A stretch of 64,000 nt of DNA from Phenylobacterium sp. (GTDB lineage: Bacteria; Pseudomonadota; Alphaproteobacteria; Caulobacterales; Caulobacteraceae). Position numbers and translations under genes: made by a program. The notes beneath the pieces were generated by a model, which was not told the DNA's origin, searched no databases, and saw only the letters and a list, made by a program, of their open reading frames with translations. How positions within the stretch are numbered: the stretch's first letter is position 1; each line of letters opens with the position of its first letter. Shown piece by piece: positions 9,638-20,346 of the stretch. Location: assembly GCA_004799545.1 (NCBI GenBank), contig SSMU01000004.1, forward strand, positions 78,621 to 142,620. Direction: 5' to 3'.

Positions 9638-10102
9638 TCAGGGCGGCGGGGTGGACGCGCGCTCGTCGAGCCTCTGGAGCGCGGTGAGCAGGTTGCGGAA
9701 CGCCTTGGCGCTGCTCTTCAGCTCCAGCAGGTTGGCGCGGGTGATGGCCGCCAGGATGGCCTCGGCGTCCGGCGTGAGGGTCAGCAGCACCCGGCGGCGA
9801 TCGCCGGACGACACCTGGCGCAGCACCAGGCCGCGATCCTGCAGACGCGACACCAGGCCGACGGCGCTGTGGTTCTTGATCAACAGGGCCTGGGCGAGCT
9901 CGCCGACGCTGATCGGCTCCGGCCCCTGGTGCACGCGGATCGCCAGCAGGGCCTGGTGCTGTTGGGCGGTGAGGCCCTGGGCGCGGGCGCCGGCCTCGCT
10001 GAACGCCAGGAACCGGCGCAGCGCCTGGCGGAAGCCGCCGATGGCCAGATAGTCGTCGCGGCTCAGCTGCGGCTCCTGGCGTCCGGCGGTCGTGCGGCCC
10101 AT
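9638..10102 (-). CDS. MarR family transcriptional regulator
   Basis: A 154-residue MarR-type winged helix. Recognition region: ISVGELAQALLIKNHSAVGLVSRLQDRGLV. The wing DRRRVLLTLTPDAEAILA is typical. MarR dimers repress nearby genes and release DNA on binding phenolic or aromatic ligands, which fits the aldehyde dehydrogenase just downstream (inference). The start is the ATG with GAGAAGGAG upstream; a longer frame to 10159 lacks a ribosome site. Confidence 0.9.
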   Translation of the reverse strand: MGRTTAGRQEPQLSRDDYLAIGGFRQALRRFLAFSEAGARAQGLTAQQHQALLAIRVHQGPEPISVGELAQALLIKNHSAVGLVSRLQDRGLVLRQVSSGDRRRVLLTLTPDAEAILAAITRANLLELKSSAKAFRNLLTALQRLDERASTPPP

Positions 10103-10423
10103 GGCTTGGTGGACTCCTTCTCCCGCCTCGCCGCCGCCGTTGGAGTGGCAGCGCCGCAATTGTAGGCCGCAGAGTAGGTCTTGCCATTGGCGATGTGTCC
10201 CGCATGCGAGCGCGCGACATACCAGCGTTCTCCAACGAGGGCGGCCGGCACGAGGCGCCCGCGGCGGCCGCTTGGTGCTGGTCCAGCACGACCCTGGCGC
10301 CGCACCGCGCCCTTGCCGTTGCGTAAGCTGTGCGTTGACAGCCCGATCCCGGGGGAGGAGTCTAGGCGCAGAACGCCGGTATGCGGCGAGGCCGCGCCGG
10401 CTTCCCTTTGGAGGGAGATCGCG
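10103..10423. other. intergenic region between marR-like and TPR genes
   Basis: About 320 bases between divergent genes, with no convincing coding frame. A TTGACA hexamer at 10335-10340 points toward the TPR gene; no clear -10 element follows. AT-richer sequence around 10155-10200 probably holds the MarR-gene promoter and operator. Confidence 0.4.
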
Positions 10424-10990
10424 ATGAACCGGGTGATCGGAGGCCTGGCGGCCGTGGCGGCTGTGACGCTCCTGGCAGGGGCCACGCCGGCGCGCGCCTC
10501 GGTGACGGTGATCGGCGGCGGCCTAGCCGAGGCCTGCTCCAAGGCGGCGATGGCCGGATCTTCCAACATCCGCGACGAGGCCGGCTGCAGCCAGGCGCTG
10601 AGCGAGGAGATGCTAAGCCCGCGCGACAAGGCCGGCACCTTCGTCAACCGCGGGATCATGCGCATGCGGCGCGGCGAGATGGCCACCGCCATGCAGGACT
10701 TCGATCAGGCGGTGCGCTTCGAGCCCAAGCTCGGCGAGATCTACGTGAACCGCGGCGCGGCCCTGGTGGGGCAGCACCGCTACGCCGACGGCCTGGTCGA
10801 CCTGAACAAGGGCATCGGCCTGGGGATCGAGGAGCCGGCCAAGGCCTACTACAACCGGGCGCTGGCCTATGAGGGCCTGGATGACGTGAAGTCGGCCTAC
10901 TTCGACTACCAGAAGGCCGTCGAGCTGAGCCCGGAGTGGGACCCGCCGAAGCAGCAGTTGACGCGTTTCCACGTCGCCCGTCGGGAGTAG
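10424..10990 (+). CDS. exported tetratricopeptide-repeat protein
   Basis: A 188-residue protein with a signal peptide (residues 1-24, ending TPARAS). At least three TPR units follow: GTFVNRGIMRMRRGEMATAM, then GEIYVNRGAALVGQHRYADG, then AKAYYNRALAYEGLDDVKSA. The start is the ATG behind GGAGGGAG; the frame extends further upstream but without signal-peptide logic. TPRs mediate protein contacts. The family is frequent in Caulobacterales, with no assigned role that I know of. Confidence 0.85.
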   Translation: MNRVIGGLAAVAAVTLLAGATPARASVTVIGGGLAEACSKAAMAGSSNIRDEAGCSQALSEEMLSPRDKAGTFVNRGIMRMRRGEMATAMQDFDQAVRFEPKLGEIYVNRGAALVGQHRYADGLVDLNKGIGLGIEEPAKAYYNRALAYEGLDDVKSAYFDYQKAVELSPEWDPPKQQLTRFHVARRE

Positions 10991-11040
10991 CGGACGCCCG
11001 CCGGAGGTCCCATCTTCAGGGGGTGCCTGAGAGGCTTTCC

Positions 11041-11418
11041 ATGCGCGCTCTCCTCGTCCTGACCGCCGCCCTGTTTGCAAGCCCCGCCATCGCGCAGCGG
11101 GCCCCGCTCCCGCCGGTCGCGATCACACCGCCGATCGCCAGCTGGCAGTACAACGCCCTGCTCGTGCAGCAGGAAGAGGCGCGCCAACGGGCGATCCAGC
11201 AGGACGGCCAGCTGAACGCGCTCGACGCCCAGCTGCGGGTCCAGCAGTCGATCGCCGACCTGCAGGCGCAACGCAATCCGCCACGCATTCCCGCGCCGGA
11301 TCCGGCGAGCGGCCCGCCCTATCCGCAGATCGACGCGAGCCAGTTGGCCGACATCCCCGACGCCGCCCTGGCGGCCTCCAACCAGCGGGTGCTCGACGTG
11401 GCCGGCGCGCCGGACTGA
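11041..11418 (+). CDS. small exported protein, unknown function
   Basis: A 125-residue product with a clear signal peptide (residues 1-18, LLVLTAALFASPAIAQ). A Gln/Ala-rich helical middle (VQQEEARQRAIQQDGQLNALDAQL shape, probably coiled coil) and a Pro-rich tail follow. GAGAGG lies just before the ATG. It sits 50 bases after the TPR gene on the same strand and may be co-transcribed. No family was recognised. Confidence 0.7.
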   Translation: MRALLVLTAALFASPAIAQRAPLPPVAITPPIASWQYNALLVQQEEARQRAIQQDGQLNALDAQLRVQQSIADLQAQRNPPRIPAPDPASGPPYPQIDASQLADIPDAALAASNQRVLDVAGAPD

Positions 11419-11430
11419 GGCCGGCCGGGG

Positions 11431-12132
11431 TCAGCCCGGCAGGGCGGGGACCGGCTCCATCCCCAGGCAGACCGCCACGCAGCGGCGGGCCAGCTGGTCG
11501 GCAGGGTCGATGAATTCGACCCTGATGTCGGCCGGGCCGAGCACCAGGGGCGCCTCGGTGCAGCCGGCGATCACCGCCTCCGCGCCCTCCGCGATCAGCT
11601 CCTTGGCCAGCGCCGCCATGCCTTGCCGCACCTCCGGTCCGAGGTCGCCGGCCTTGATGCGGTAGAGCAGGGTCATGAAGGTCTCCTGGCTCGCCGCCGA
11701 GAGGGGGATCAACCCCATGGCGTGAGCGGCCAGGTATTCGCGATAGAGCTTCAACGCGCCCTTGGTGCCGAGCACGCCCGCGCGTCGCGCGCCGGTGGCA
11801 GCCGCGGCGCTGGCGCCGGCCTCGATCAGGTCGATCAGCGGCAGGCCGGAGGCCCGCTGGATCAGGCTGGCGTCGGCGTGGGCGGTGTTGCAAGGCATGG
11901 CCAGGACGTCGGCGCCGGCGCCACGCAGGGCGCCCGCCATCTCCGCCAGCACCGGCCCGGCCAGCGAGCCCGAGGTGTTGCGGTCCGGCACCCGCGGATT
12001 GATGTCGACCAACACGCGCAGGTGGTCCTGGTCCGCCTTGGCCGGGGTGTAGGCCTGCAGCTTCTGCAGGAAATCCAGCGTCGCGGCCGGTCCCATGCCG
12101 CCGAGCACGCCGAGCGTCAGGGGCGTGCTCAT
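11431..12132 (-). CDS. aspartate/glutamate racemase family protein
   Basis: A 233-residue cofactor-independent amino-acid racemase. The paired catalytic cysteines are present: C81 in AMPCNTAHAD and C191 in AGCTEAPLV. The N-terminal VLGGMGPAAT is the aspartate-racemase signature. Its ATG overlaps the stop of the D-cysteine desulfhydrase gene by four bases (ATGA), so the two are translationally coupled. The pairing suggests interconversion and breakdown of one amino acid in its D and L forms (inference). Confidence 0.9.
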   Translation of the reverse strand: MSTPLTLGVLGGMGPAATLDFLQKLQAYTPAKADQDHLRVLVDINPRVPDRNTSGSLAGPVLAEMAGALRGAGADVLAMPCNTAHADASLIQRASGLPLIDLIEAGASAAAATGARRAGVLGTKGALKLYREYLAAHAMGLIPLSAASQETFMTLLYRIKAGDLGPEVRQGMAALAKELIAEGAEAVIAGCTEAPLVLGPADIRVEFIDPADQLARRCVAVCLGMEPVPALPG

Positions 12133-13148
12133 GCGAGCTTGCCTTCCATCTCCGACTGGTAGCCGGACAGGCCCTGGGCGCCGCCGGTGTGCAGGAAGAC
12201 CACGGTCTCGCCGTCGAAGCGGCCGATCTGGGCGAGCGCGATTAGTCCCTTCAGCGCCTTGCCGGTATAGACCGGGTCGAACAGCAGGCCCTCGGTGCGG
12301 GCGGCGAGCTTCAGGGCGTCGACCACCGAATCGTCGATCAGGCCGTAGCCGGCGCCGACAAAGTCGCAATCGGCGACCACCATCTCGCGGCTGACCCGGT
12401 CGCGGTGGCCCAGCAGCTCGGCGGTGTCCTGCGCCAGCTTGAAGACATTGGCCTCCTGCACGTCCTTGGGCGCGCGAACGCCGATGCCGAGGACGGGGAT
12501 GTCGGCCCCCATCACCGCCAGGCCCGCGACCAGGCCGGCGTGGGTGCCGGCGCTGCCGGTGGCGGTGACGATGCGGTCGATCTCGAGGCCCGCCTCATTG
12601 GCCTGGGCGACCAGTTCGAAGGCGCATTCCACATAGCCGAGGGCGCCGATGATGTTGGAGCCGCCGCCGGGGATCACATAGGGCCGGCCGCCGCGCTCGG
12701 CGACCTCCGCGGCCACCTCGGCCAGCGCCTGGTTCATGTCGGTCCCGGCGGGCACGACCCGCAGCTTGGCGCCTAGCAGTTCGTCGAGCAGCACGTTGCC
12801 GGAGCGATTGTAGTCGATCGCCTGGGAGCCCGTGCGGTGCTCCAGGATGATCTCGCAGGCGAGGCCGAACCTGGCGGCCGCCGCCGCGGTTTGGCGCACA
12901 TGGTTGGACTGCACCGCGCCCTGGGTGACCAGGGTGTCGGCGTCGTTGGCGAGCGCGTCGCCCAGCAGGTACTCGAGCTTGCGGGTCTTGTTGCCGCCGC
13001 CAGCCAGGCCCGTGCAGTCGTCGCGCTTGACCCACAGCTCGGGGCCGCCGCCCAGGCCATTGGAGAGCGCCTCCGTGAGCCGGATCATCGGCTCGAGCGG
13101 GGTCGGCAGGTGGGCGAAGCGGACGGGAGTGAAGCGGGCGAGGTTCAT
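12129..13148 (-). CDS. dcyD: D-cysteine desulfhydrase / ACC-deaminase family PLP enzyme
   Basis: A 339-residue PLP fold-type II enzyme. It begins with the family hallmark FAHLPTPLEPM and has the Schiff-base lysine K54 in AGGGNKTRKLEYL. The phosphate-binding TATGSAGTHAG and the C-terminal FLHTGGAQGL are also present. Members degrade D-cysteine to pyruvate, sulfide and ammonia; close relatives act on L-cysteate or 1-aminocyclopropane-1-carboxylate. The exact substrate cannot be fixed from sequence. It is the first gene of a two-gene operon with the racemase. Confidence 0.88.
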   Translation of the reverse strand: MNLARFTPVRFAHLPTPLEPMIRLTEALSNGLGGGPELWVKRDDCTGLAGGGNKTRKLEYLLGDALANDADTLVTQGAVQSNHVRQTAAAAARFGLACEIILEHRTGSQAIDYNRSGNVLLDELLGAKLRVVPAGTDMNQALAEVAAEVAERGGRPYVIPGGGSNIIGALGYVECAFELVAQANEAGLEIDRIVTATGSAGTHAGLVAGLAVMGADIPVLGIGVRAPKDVQEANVFKLAQDTAELLGHRDRVSREMVVADCDFVGAGYGLIDDSVVDALKLAARTEGLLFDPVYTGKALKGLIALAQIGRFDGETVVFLHTGGAQGLSGYQSEMEGKLA

Positions 13149-13188
13149 GGCCTCGCCCTAGCATTTCAGCGGGGGCGTCAGCCAGACT

Positions 13189-15661
<2,473 letters not shown>

Positions 15662-15671
15662 TGGCGGAGTA

Positions 15672-16418
15672 ATGTCCGGAGCTGTCGAGCTGGAGGCAGG
15701 CGGCGCCTACGCCAGCCTCGACCTGTCGGGCGTCGAGTGGGCCGAGCGCGACCTCACCGACCTTGCGCTCACCGACTGCCAGCTGGTCGACGGCCAGCTT
15801 TCGGCGGTGATCCTGCAGGGCGCGAAGTTCACCAACTGCCGGTTCGTGCGCTGCCGCTTCGCCCACGCCGACTTGCGCGAGGCGGTGTTCCAGAACTGCA
15901 GCTTCGCCGATCCGGACAGCCATTCGGGCGTGGCCCTGGCCTTCTCGCAGCTGGACCAGGCCCGGTTCCACGATTGCGACCTGTCGTTCGCCGACATCGA
16001 CAGGTCCAGCCTCTGGGCCGTCGCGTTCGACGACTGCAACTTGCGGGGCTCGCGTTTCCATCGCGCCGATTTCAGCCGGGTCTTCGGCAAGCAGGCCCGC
16101 GCCACAGCGCGGTTCCACGACTGCAACCTGGAACTGGCGGATTTGTCCGACGCGCGGCTGGCCGGCTGCGAGCTCACCGACTGCTCATTCCGCGAGGCGG
16201 ACCTGACGGGCGCCGACTTCGAGCAGGCCGACCTGAACGGTGGGGATTTCTTCCAGGCGCTGACCGCCGGCGCGAAGCTGGCCGGCGCTGACCTGCGCGG
16301 CGCCGAGCTATCGGGCCTGGACCTGAACGGCCTGGGGAGCTTCGTTGGAATGAAGATCACCGCCGGCCAGCAGCACATCTTGCTGAGCGCGATGGGTGTC
16401 GACATCCATCCGGACTAG
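15672..16418 (+). CDS. Qnr-like pentapeptide-repeat protein
   Basis: A 248-residue protein made almost wholly of A(D/N)LXX-type pentapeptides, e.g. AKFTNCRFVRCRFAHADLRE, DLSDARLAGCELTDCSF and ADLTGADFEQADLNGGDF. These fold into a right-handed quadrilateral beta-helix that mimics DNA; Qnr/MfpA members protect gyrase. Length and the break near residue 80-90 (DPDSHSGVAL) resemble Qnr proteins, but gyrase protection is an inference. It starts ten bases after the thiC stop, so it is probably co-transcribed with thiC. Confidence 0.88.
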   Translation: MSGAVELEAGGAYASLDLSGVEWAERDLTDLALTDCQLVDGQLSAVILQGAKFTNCRFVRCRFAHADLREAVFQNCSFADPDSHSGVALAFSQLDQARFHDCDLSFADIDRSSLWAVAFDDCNLRGSRFHRADFSRVFGKQARATARFHDCNLELADLSDARLAGCELTDCSFREADLTGADFEQADLNGGDFFQALTAGAKLAGADLRGAELSGLDLNGLGSFVGMKITAGQQHILLSAMGVDIHPD

Positions 16419-16428
16419 GGCGCGCAGA

Positions 16429-16635
16429 TCAGTCCCGGGCGGTCGACTTGGCTTTCACCGGAGTCGGCCAGATCCGGACCGTGACAGCCACGGTCACCGA
16501 GGCCAGCACCGCGACCAGGGCGCCCACCCATTGCACCGGGCCCATGCCCAGGGACGCGTAGTGTCCCGCCATGCCGCCCGAGATGAACACCATCCCGGCC
16601 GATCCCCACTCGGCGAGATTCTTCTTGCTGACCAT
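16429..16635 (-). CDS. small membrane protein, unknown function
   Basis: A 68-residue product with two hydrophobic stretches (about 12-30 and 35-56, WVGALVAVLASVTVAVTV) and charged ends. A GGGGGA lies about 11 bases before the ATG. It converges on the pentapeptide gene with a 10-base gap. Longer upstream frames lack a ribosome site. No family was recognised. Confidence 0.6.
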   Translation of the reverse strand: MVSKKNLAEWGSAGMVFISGGMAGHYASLGMGPVQWVGALVAVLASVTVAVTVRIWPTPVKAKSTARD

Positions 16636-16751
16636 GGTCGACCGGTCCCCCGCAGCTGATTCCTGAACGAATGCAGCAGGTCTGGAGATAGCCGAAGGGG
16701 CCCCCCGGCCGCGATGCGACACGGGCGCGCATTGGGCGGAGCACACAGAAA

Positions 16752-16785
16752 AAGGGCGGCTTCCGCAGAAGCCGCCCTTGCCTTT
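16752..16785 (-). terminator. Rho-independent terminator of the Thr/Ala/Pro-rich membrane protein gene
   Basis: A perfect 11-bp stem AAGGGCGGCTT (16752-16762) / AAGCCGCCCTT (16769-16779) with a six-base loop. Read on the minus strand it lies about 25 bases past the stop codon at 16804 and is followed by TTTTTCTGTG. This is a classical intrinsic terminator. Confidence 0.85.
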
Positions 16786-16803
16786 CGTCCCAGTTGGAAT
16801 GGG

Positions 16804-17622
16804 TTACTGGGGCGGTGTGGTGGTGGTCGCGCCCGGCGCTGCGACATCAGGGGCCGGCGCCGCGGTCACCGGCGGGGGCATCGGAGTCGTCTCGGCCGGC
16901 GGCGCCGCCGCGGTCACGGGCGTCGAGGGAACCGCGCCGACCGAGGTCGCCGGGGCGACGATGGTCGCCGGCGCCGTCACGGCGGTGTTCACACCGGCCG
17001 AGGTGGCGCTCGAGGACGTCACCGACGCCTCAGGAGAAGCGGTGCGCGTCGTGCGCGCCACGGTGGTTCTGCGGGTGACGACGGGCTCGGAAGTCCGCGC
17101 CGTCGAGACGCTGGTATGCCGCGTGGTGGTGGTCGTGGAGGCCGGGGCCGCCGCGTCGGCGGACGGTGTGTTGTTGGCCGCCAACTGCGTCGAGTTCGAG
17201 GTCTGGGTGGTGGCGACCGTGGTGGCGGCCGGGCCGCCCGGCGTCAGGGTGGTGTCGCTCGGACGGGTGGCGTACCAGCCGGCGGCGGCCAGGGCGGCGA
17301 GCGCCACCAGGCCCACGCCGACCGCGGCCGGCGCGATCGAACGGCTCCGCACGACCGTGCGGTTGGCCGGCGCCACGAAGGGCGCTTCCTCGGTCATCAC
17401 CGGTTCGCGGTTGAGATCGTTGTTCAGCACCGTCCCGCCGGCCAGGCCGCCGACAGCGGTGGCTTCGGTCGAGGGCTCGTCGATGACCCGGCTTTCGGCC
17501 GGGATCACGGCGGCCCGCACGCCACGGCGCTTGCGGCCGCGGTCCCAGATCGGGGTCGGGGCGAAGGTGTTGGCATCGGACTCCGGCGTTTCGCCATCGG
17601 TCCGGGTGTAGTTAACGGACAT
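16804..17622 (-). CDS. membrane-anchored protein with Thr/Ala/Pro-rich low-complexity tail
   Basis: A 272-residue product in three parts: a polar N-terminal ~95 residues, one transmembrane helix (about 97-116, APAAVGVGLVALAALAAAGW), and a ~150-residue tail of Thr, Ala, Ser and Pro. The topology suggests a cytoplasmic head and a flexible periplasmic tail. AGGAGGGA lies well placed before the ATG, and a strong terminator follows the stop, so it is a monocistronic unit. The tail composition resembles extracytoplasmic linkers; no family was recognised. Confidence 0.8.
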   Translation of the reverse strand: MSVNYTRTDGETPESDANTFAPTPIWDRGRKRRGVRAAVIPAESRVIDEPSTEATAVGGLAGGTVLNNDLNREPVMTEEAPFVAPANRTVVRSRSIAPAAVGVGLVALAALAAAGWYATRPSDTTLTPGGPAATTVATTQTSNSTQLAANNTPSADAAAPASTTTTTRHTSVSTARTSEPVVTRRTTVARTTRTASPEASVTSSSATSAGVNTAVTAPATIVAPATSVGAVPSTPVTAAAPPAETTPMPPPVTAAPAPDVAAPGATTTTPPQ

Positions 17623-17934
17623 TGTTGTGTCCCTCCTGGAATAGTGTCGCCGGGGTCAAACGAGAAGGGTGAGGGCGAGGTTCCGAACCAGATCCAGATA
17701 AGCTTGGCTGTATCGCATGCAAGATCGAGTAGAAATCCCGCCTTACCTTTGAGAATAAAGGCCATTATTCGATCAATACGATGCGACCATTTTGAATTGG
17801 AATTGAGTTGTCTATTTCAAGGCAAAGCTTGGTTGGAGATTCGACGTTCCCTCTCTGGTGTCAGGGAAGCCTTGACGATGGATCCGTCAGGTTGTACCTG
17901 ACAGTCAGGATTTTCCTGACATCTGGAGATGGCG
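17623..17934. other. AT-rich divergent promoter region
   Basis: About 310 bases between divergent genes. The middle (about 17690-17830) is markedly richer in A and T than the surroundings and has no coding frame of note. The right end carries three dyads described separately; the left end is the leader of the Thr/Ala/Pro-rich gene. Confidence 0.6.
17860..17920. promoter_or_regulatory. cluster of three GTCAGG-N5-CCTGAC dyads (probable operators)
   Basis: Three inverted repeats of the same design: GTCAGG-gaagc-CTTGAC at 17860-17876 (one mismatch), GTCAGG-ttgta-CCTGAC at 17886-17902 (perfect) and GTCAGG-atttt-CCTGAC at 17904-17920 (perfect). The first overlaps a TTGACG (-35-like, 17872-17877) and the second a TTGTAC (-10-like, 17892-17897). 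The last ends five bases before the ribosome site of the zinc-finger/HTH gene. Most simply, a repressor, perhaps that gene's own product, binds here. Confidence 0.65.
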
Positions 17935-18354
17935 ATGACGGAACCCACGCCAAAACGCTCGCGAGGCGAAGCCAGGGCGCGGCGCAAGACCGAGCGCGCG
18001 ATCGGCAAACCGCTGCCGAAGACCCTGCATTGCTCCTTCTGCGGGACGTCGCAGCACAAGGTGGAAAAGTTGATCGCCGGACCGCGCGGGGTGTTCATCT
18101 GCAACGCATGCGTCAGCCTCTGCGACAACATCATCTCGGGCCGGCCCCTGCCGCTTTATGCCGGCTTCGCGCCCCTTGAGCAGCCGACGGAGGAGCTCGT
18201 GGAAATGGTGGGCTCGGTCGCCCTGGCCAGCGACGCCAACCGCGATTTCCTGCAATCTCTGGTGGACACCCTGCGCGGCCGGGAGGTCAGCTGGGCGGCG
18301 ATCGCCGAGCAGCTGGGGGTGTCGCGGCAATCGGCGTGGGAGCGCTTCTCCTGA
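17935..18354 (+). CDS. ClpX-type C4 zinc finger protein with C-terminal helix-turn-helix
   Basis: A 139-residue protein. After a basic N-terminus ([12 protein letters not shown]) comes a ClpX-like zinc finger with four cysteines ([19 protein letters not shown], then [14 protein letters not shown]). The C-terminus is a helix-turn-helix-like segment ([21 protein letters not shown]). There is no AAA+ domain, so it is not ClpX; in ClpX this finger dimerises and binds adaptors. The start is ATG 17935, six bases after GGAG; an ATG two codons earlier abuts the GGAG and cannot use it. The dyad cluster upstream suggests autoregulation (inference). Confidence 0.85.
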   Translation: MTEPTPKRSRGEARARRKTERAIGKPLPKTLHCSFCGTSQHKVEKLIAGPRGVFICNACVSLCDNIISGRPLPLYAGFAPLEQPTEELVEMVGSVALASDANRDFLQSLVDTLRGREVSWAAIAEQLGVSRQSAWERFS

Positions 18355-18365
18355 GGCGCCTCAGG
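18350..18365. repeat. perfect 16-bp palindrome over the stop codon
   Basis: CCTGAGGCGCCTCAGG reads identically on both strands and includes the TGA stop of the zinc-finger/HTH gene. It may be a weak hairpin at the 3' end or a protein site; no T-run follows. Confidence 0.5.
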
Positions 18366-18459
18366 TGGATTTTCACGCGTGTGACCAACGGCTCTGAAGG
18401 GTCTGCTTGACCGCCGCGGAGACGCGCCCTCAAGCTTGGCTCCCAAGTCGGAGAATCGG

Positions 18460-20247
18460 ATGAGCCTGAGGGCCAAGCTCCAGCGGGAGTGGCGCTTCCT
18501 GCGCGGCCTGAACCGCACGCTCGCCCGCGTGAAGTCGATCGCGCCCGATTCCGCGAACCTCGCCTGCGACGACCTGCAGGCCGCCGTCGAGCGCTGGCGC
18601 GACCGGCCCGCCCTGACCTTCGAGGGCCGCACCGTCACCTATGGCGAGATGGACGGCGTCGCCAACCGCTTCGCCCACTGGGGCAAGGGGCTGAACCTCA
18701 GGCGCGGCCAGACGGTGGCGCTGTTCATGCCCAACCGGCTGGAATACTTCTGCATCTGGTACGGCCTGTCGAAGATCGGGGTGGTCACCGCCCTGATCAA
18801 CAACCAGCTGGCCGGCCTGCCGCTGGCCCACTGCCTGAACATCTCCGGCGCCACCCACGTGATCGTCGATCCCGAGACCTCGCCGGTCTTCGAGGCGGCT
18901 AAGACGCTGATCGAGAAGCCGCCGCAGCAGTGGGTGCTTGGCCCGGCGACCAGCGGCCAGCGCGACCTCACCCAGGCCCTGAAGAGCTGCAGTCAGCTGC
19001 CGCCGGACCGGGTGGTGCGCGAGGACCTGCGGGCCCGCGACACCGCGCTCCTGATCTTCACCTCGGGCACCACTGGCCTGCCGAAGGCGGCGCGGATCAC
19101 CCACGTGCGGGCGCAGCTCTACATGCGCGGCTTCGCCGGGGCGACGGGCGCCCGGCCCTTCGACCGCATCTATGTGGCCCTGCCGCTCTACCACGCCACC
19201 GGCGGGCTCTGCGCCATGGGCGCGGCCCTGCTGAACGGCGGTTCGGTGGTGCTGAAGAAGAAGTTCTCGGCCAGCCACTTCTGGACGGACGTGCGCGAGG
19301 AAGGCTGCACCATGTTCGTCTACATCGGCGAGCTCTGCCGCTACCTGGTGAACCAGCCGGCCAGCGAGGACGAGATCAAGCACAAGATCCGGCTGGCGTT
19401 CGGCAACGGCCTGCGGCCCGACATCTGGCCGGTGATGAAAGAGCGCTTCCGCATCCCGGAGATCCTGGAGTTCTACGGGGCGACGGAGGGGAACGTCTCG
19501 ATGTTCAACTTCGACGGCCAGGAGGGAGCGATCGGCCGGGCGCCCCGGTGGCTGCGCAGCCGCTTCAATATCCGGCTGGTGCAGTTCGACGTGGAGACCG
19601 AGCAGCCGGTGCGGGGGCTGAACGGCTTCTGCATCGAGGCGGGGCCAGGCCAGATCGGCGAATGCATCGGCAAGATCGGCTCCGACGCCCGGGCGGAGTA
19701 CTCCGGCTACGTCGACAAGGCGGCCAGCGAGAAGAAGGTGCTGCACGACGTCTTCGAGAAGGGCGACGCCTGGTTCGCCACCGGCGACCTGATGAAGTCC
19801 GACGCCGACGGCTACCTCTATTTCGTCGACCGGATCGGCGACACCTTCCGCTGGAAGGGCGAGAACGTCTCCACCAACGAGGTGGCCGAGCGGCTGCAGG
19901 CGACGCCCGGCGTGCAGGAGGCCAACGTCTATGGCGTGGCGGTGGAGGGCGCGGAGGGCCGGGCCGGCATGGCCGCCCTGGTCGTCGGGCCGAAGTTCGA
20001 CATCAAGGCCTTTGGCGCCCAGGTGGCGCAGGACCTGCCCAGCTACGCCCAGCCGCTGTTCGTGCGCATCCTGCCGGCCATGGACACCACCGGCACCTTC
20101 AAGCTGCGCAAGATGGACCTGATCGCCGACGGCTACGATCCGGCCAAGATCAAGGGGCCGCTCTATTTCCACGATCCCAAGCGCGGCTACGTGAAGCTCA
20201 CCAAGGCGACGCACGACAAGATCGCCGCGGGCACGGCGCGGCTCTGA
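18460..20247 (+). CDS. long-chain acyl-CoA synthetase, FATP/VLCS type
   Basis: A 595-residue ANL-superfamily ligase that activates fatty acids with ATP and CoA. The phosphate loop FTSGTTGLPKAARITH, the A5 motif EFYGATEGNVSMF and the hinge/A8 region GDTFRWKGENVSTNEVAERL are all present. FRWKGENVST is characteristic of the fatty-acid-transport-protein branch. The start is ATG 18460 with GGAG six bases upstream; a TTG eight codons earlier is a weaker alternative. Confidence 0.92.
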   Translation: MSLRAKLQREWRFLRGLNRTLARVKSIAPDSANLACDDLQAAVERWRDRPALTFEGRTVTYGEMDGVANRFAHWGKGLNLRRGQTVALFMPNRLEYFCIWYGLSKIGVVTALINNQLAGLPLAHCLNISGATHVIVDPETSPVFEAAKTLIEKPPQQWVLGPATSGQRDLTQALKSCSQLPPDRVVREDLRARDTALLIFTSGTTGLPKAARITHVRAQLYMRGFAGATGARPFDRIYVALPLYHATGGLCAMGAALLNGGSVVLKKKFSASHFWTDVREEGCTMFVYIGELCRYLVNQPASEDEIKHKIRLAFGNGLRPDIWPVMKERFRIPEILEFYGATEGNVSMFNFDGQEGAIGRAPRWLRSRFNIRLVQFDVETEQPVRGLNGFCIEAGPGQIGECIGKIGSDARAEYSGYVDKAASEKKVLHDVFEKGDAWFATGDLMKSDADGYLYFVDRIGDTFRWKGENVSTNEVAERLQATPGVQEANVYGVAVEGAEGRAGMAALVVGPKFDIKAFGAQVAQDLPSYAQPLFVRILPAMDTTGTFKLRKMDLIADGYDPAKIKGPLYFHDPKRGYVKLTKATHDKIAAGTARL

Positions 20248-20279
20248 ACGGTGCGCGACGGCCAACGCGGCGGAATCCC

Positions 20280-20310
20280 GAAAAGAACTTTACATCACAA
20301 AGTTCTTTTC
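20280..20310. promoter_or_regulatory. perfect 12-bp dyad upstream of membrane protein/winged-helix operon
   Basis: GAAAAGAACTTT (20280-20291), a seven-base spacer ACATCAC, then AAAGTTCTTTTC (20299-20310), an exact inverted repeat. It is AT-rich in GC-rich surroundings and lies 36 bases before the ATG of the operon whose second gene is a winged-helix regulator. It is probably the operator and promoter for self-control. No T-run or position after a stop suggests a terminator role, though the upstream gene ends 32 bases earlier. Confidence 0.65.
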
Positions 20311-20346
20311 GTAGAACCGGGCTCTGCAACGAACGGAGCGGCCGTC

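Noticed and set aside
17860..17920. CRISPR-like repeat array
   Set aside because: Repeats are 17-base dyads with a 1 or 9-base gap, too short and without spacers; no cas genes in the window.
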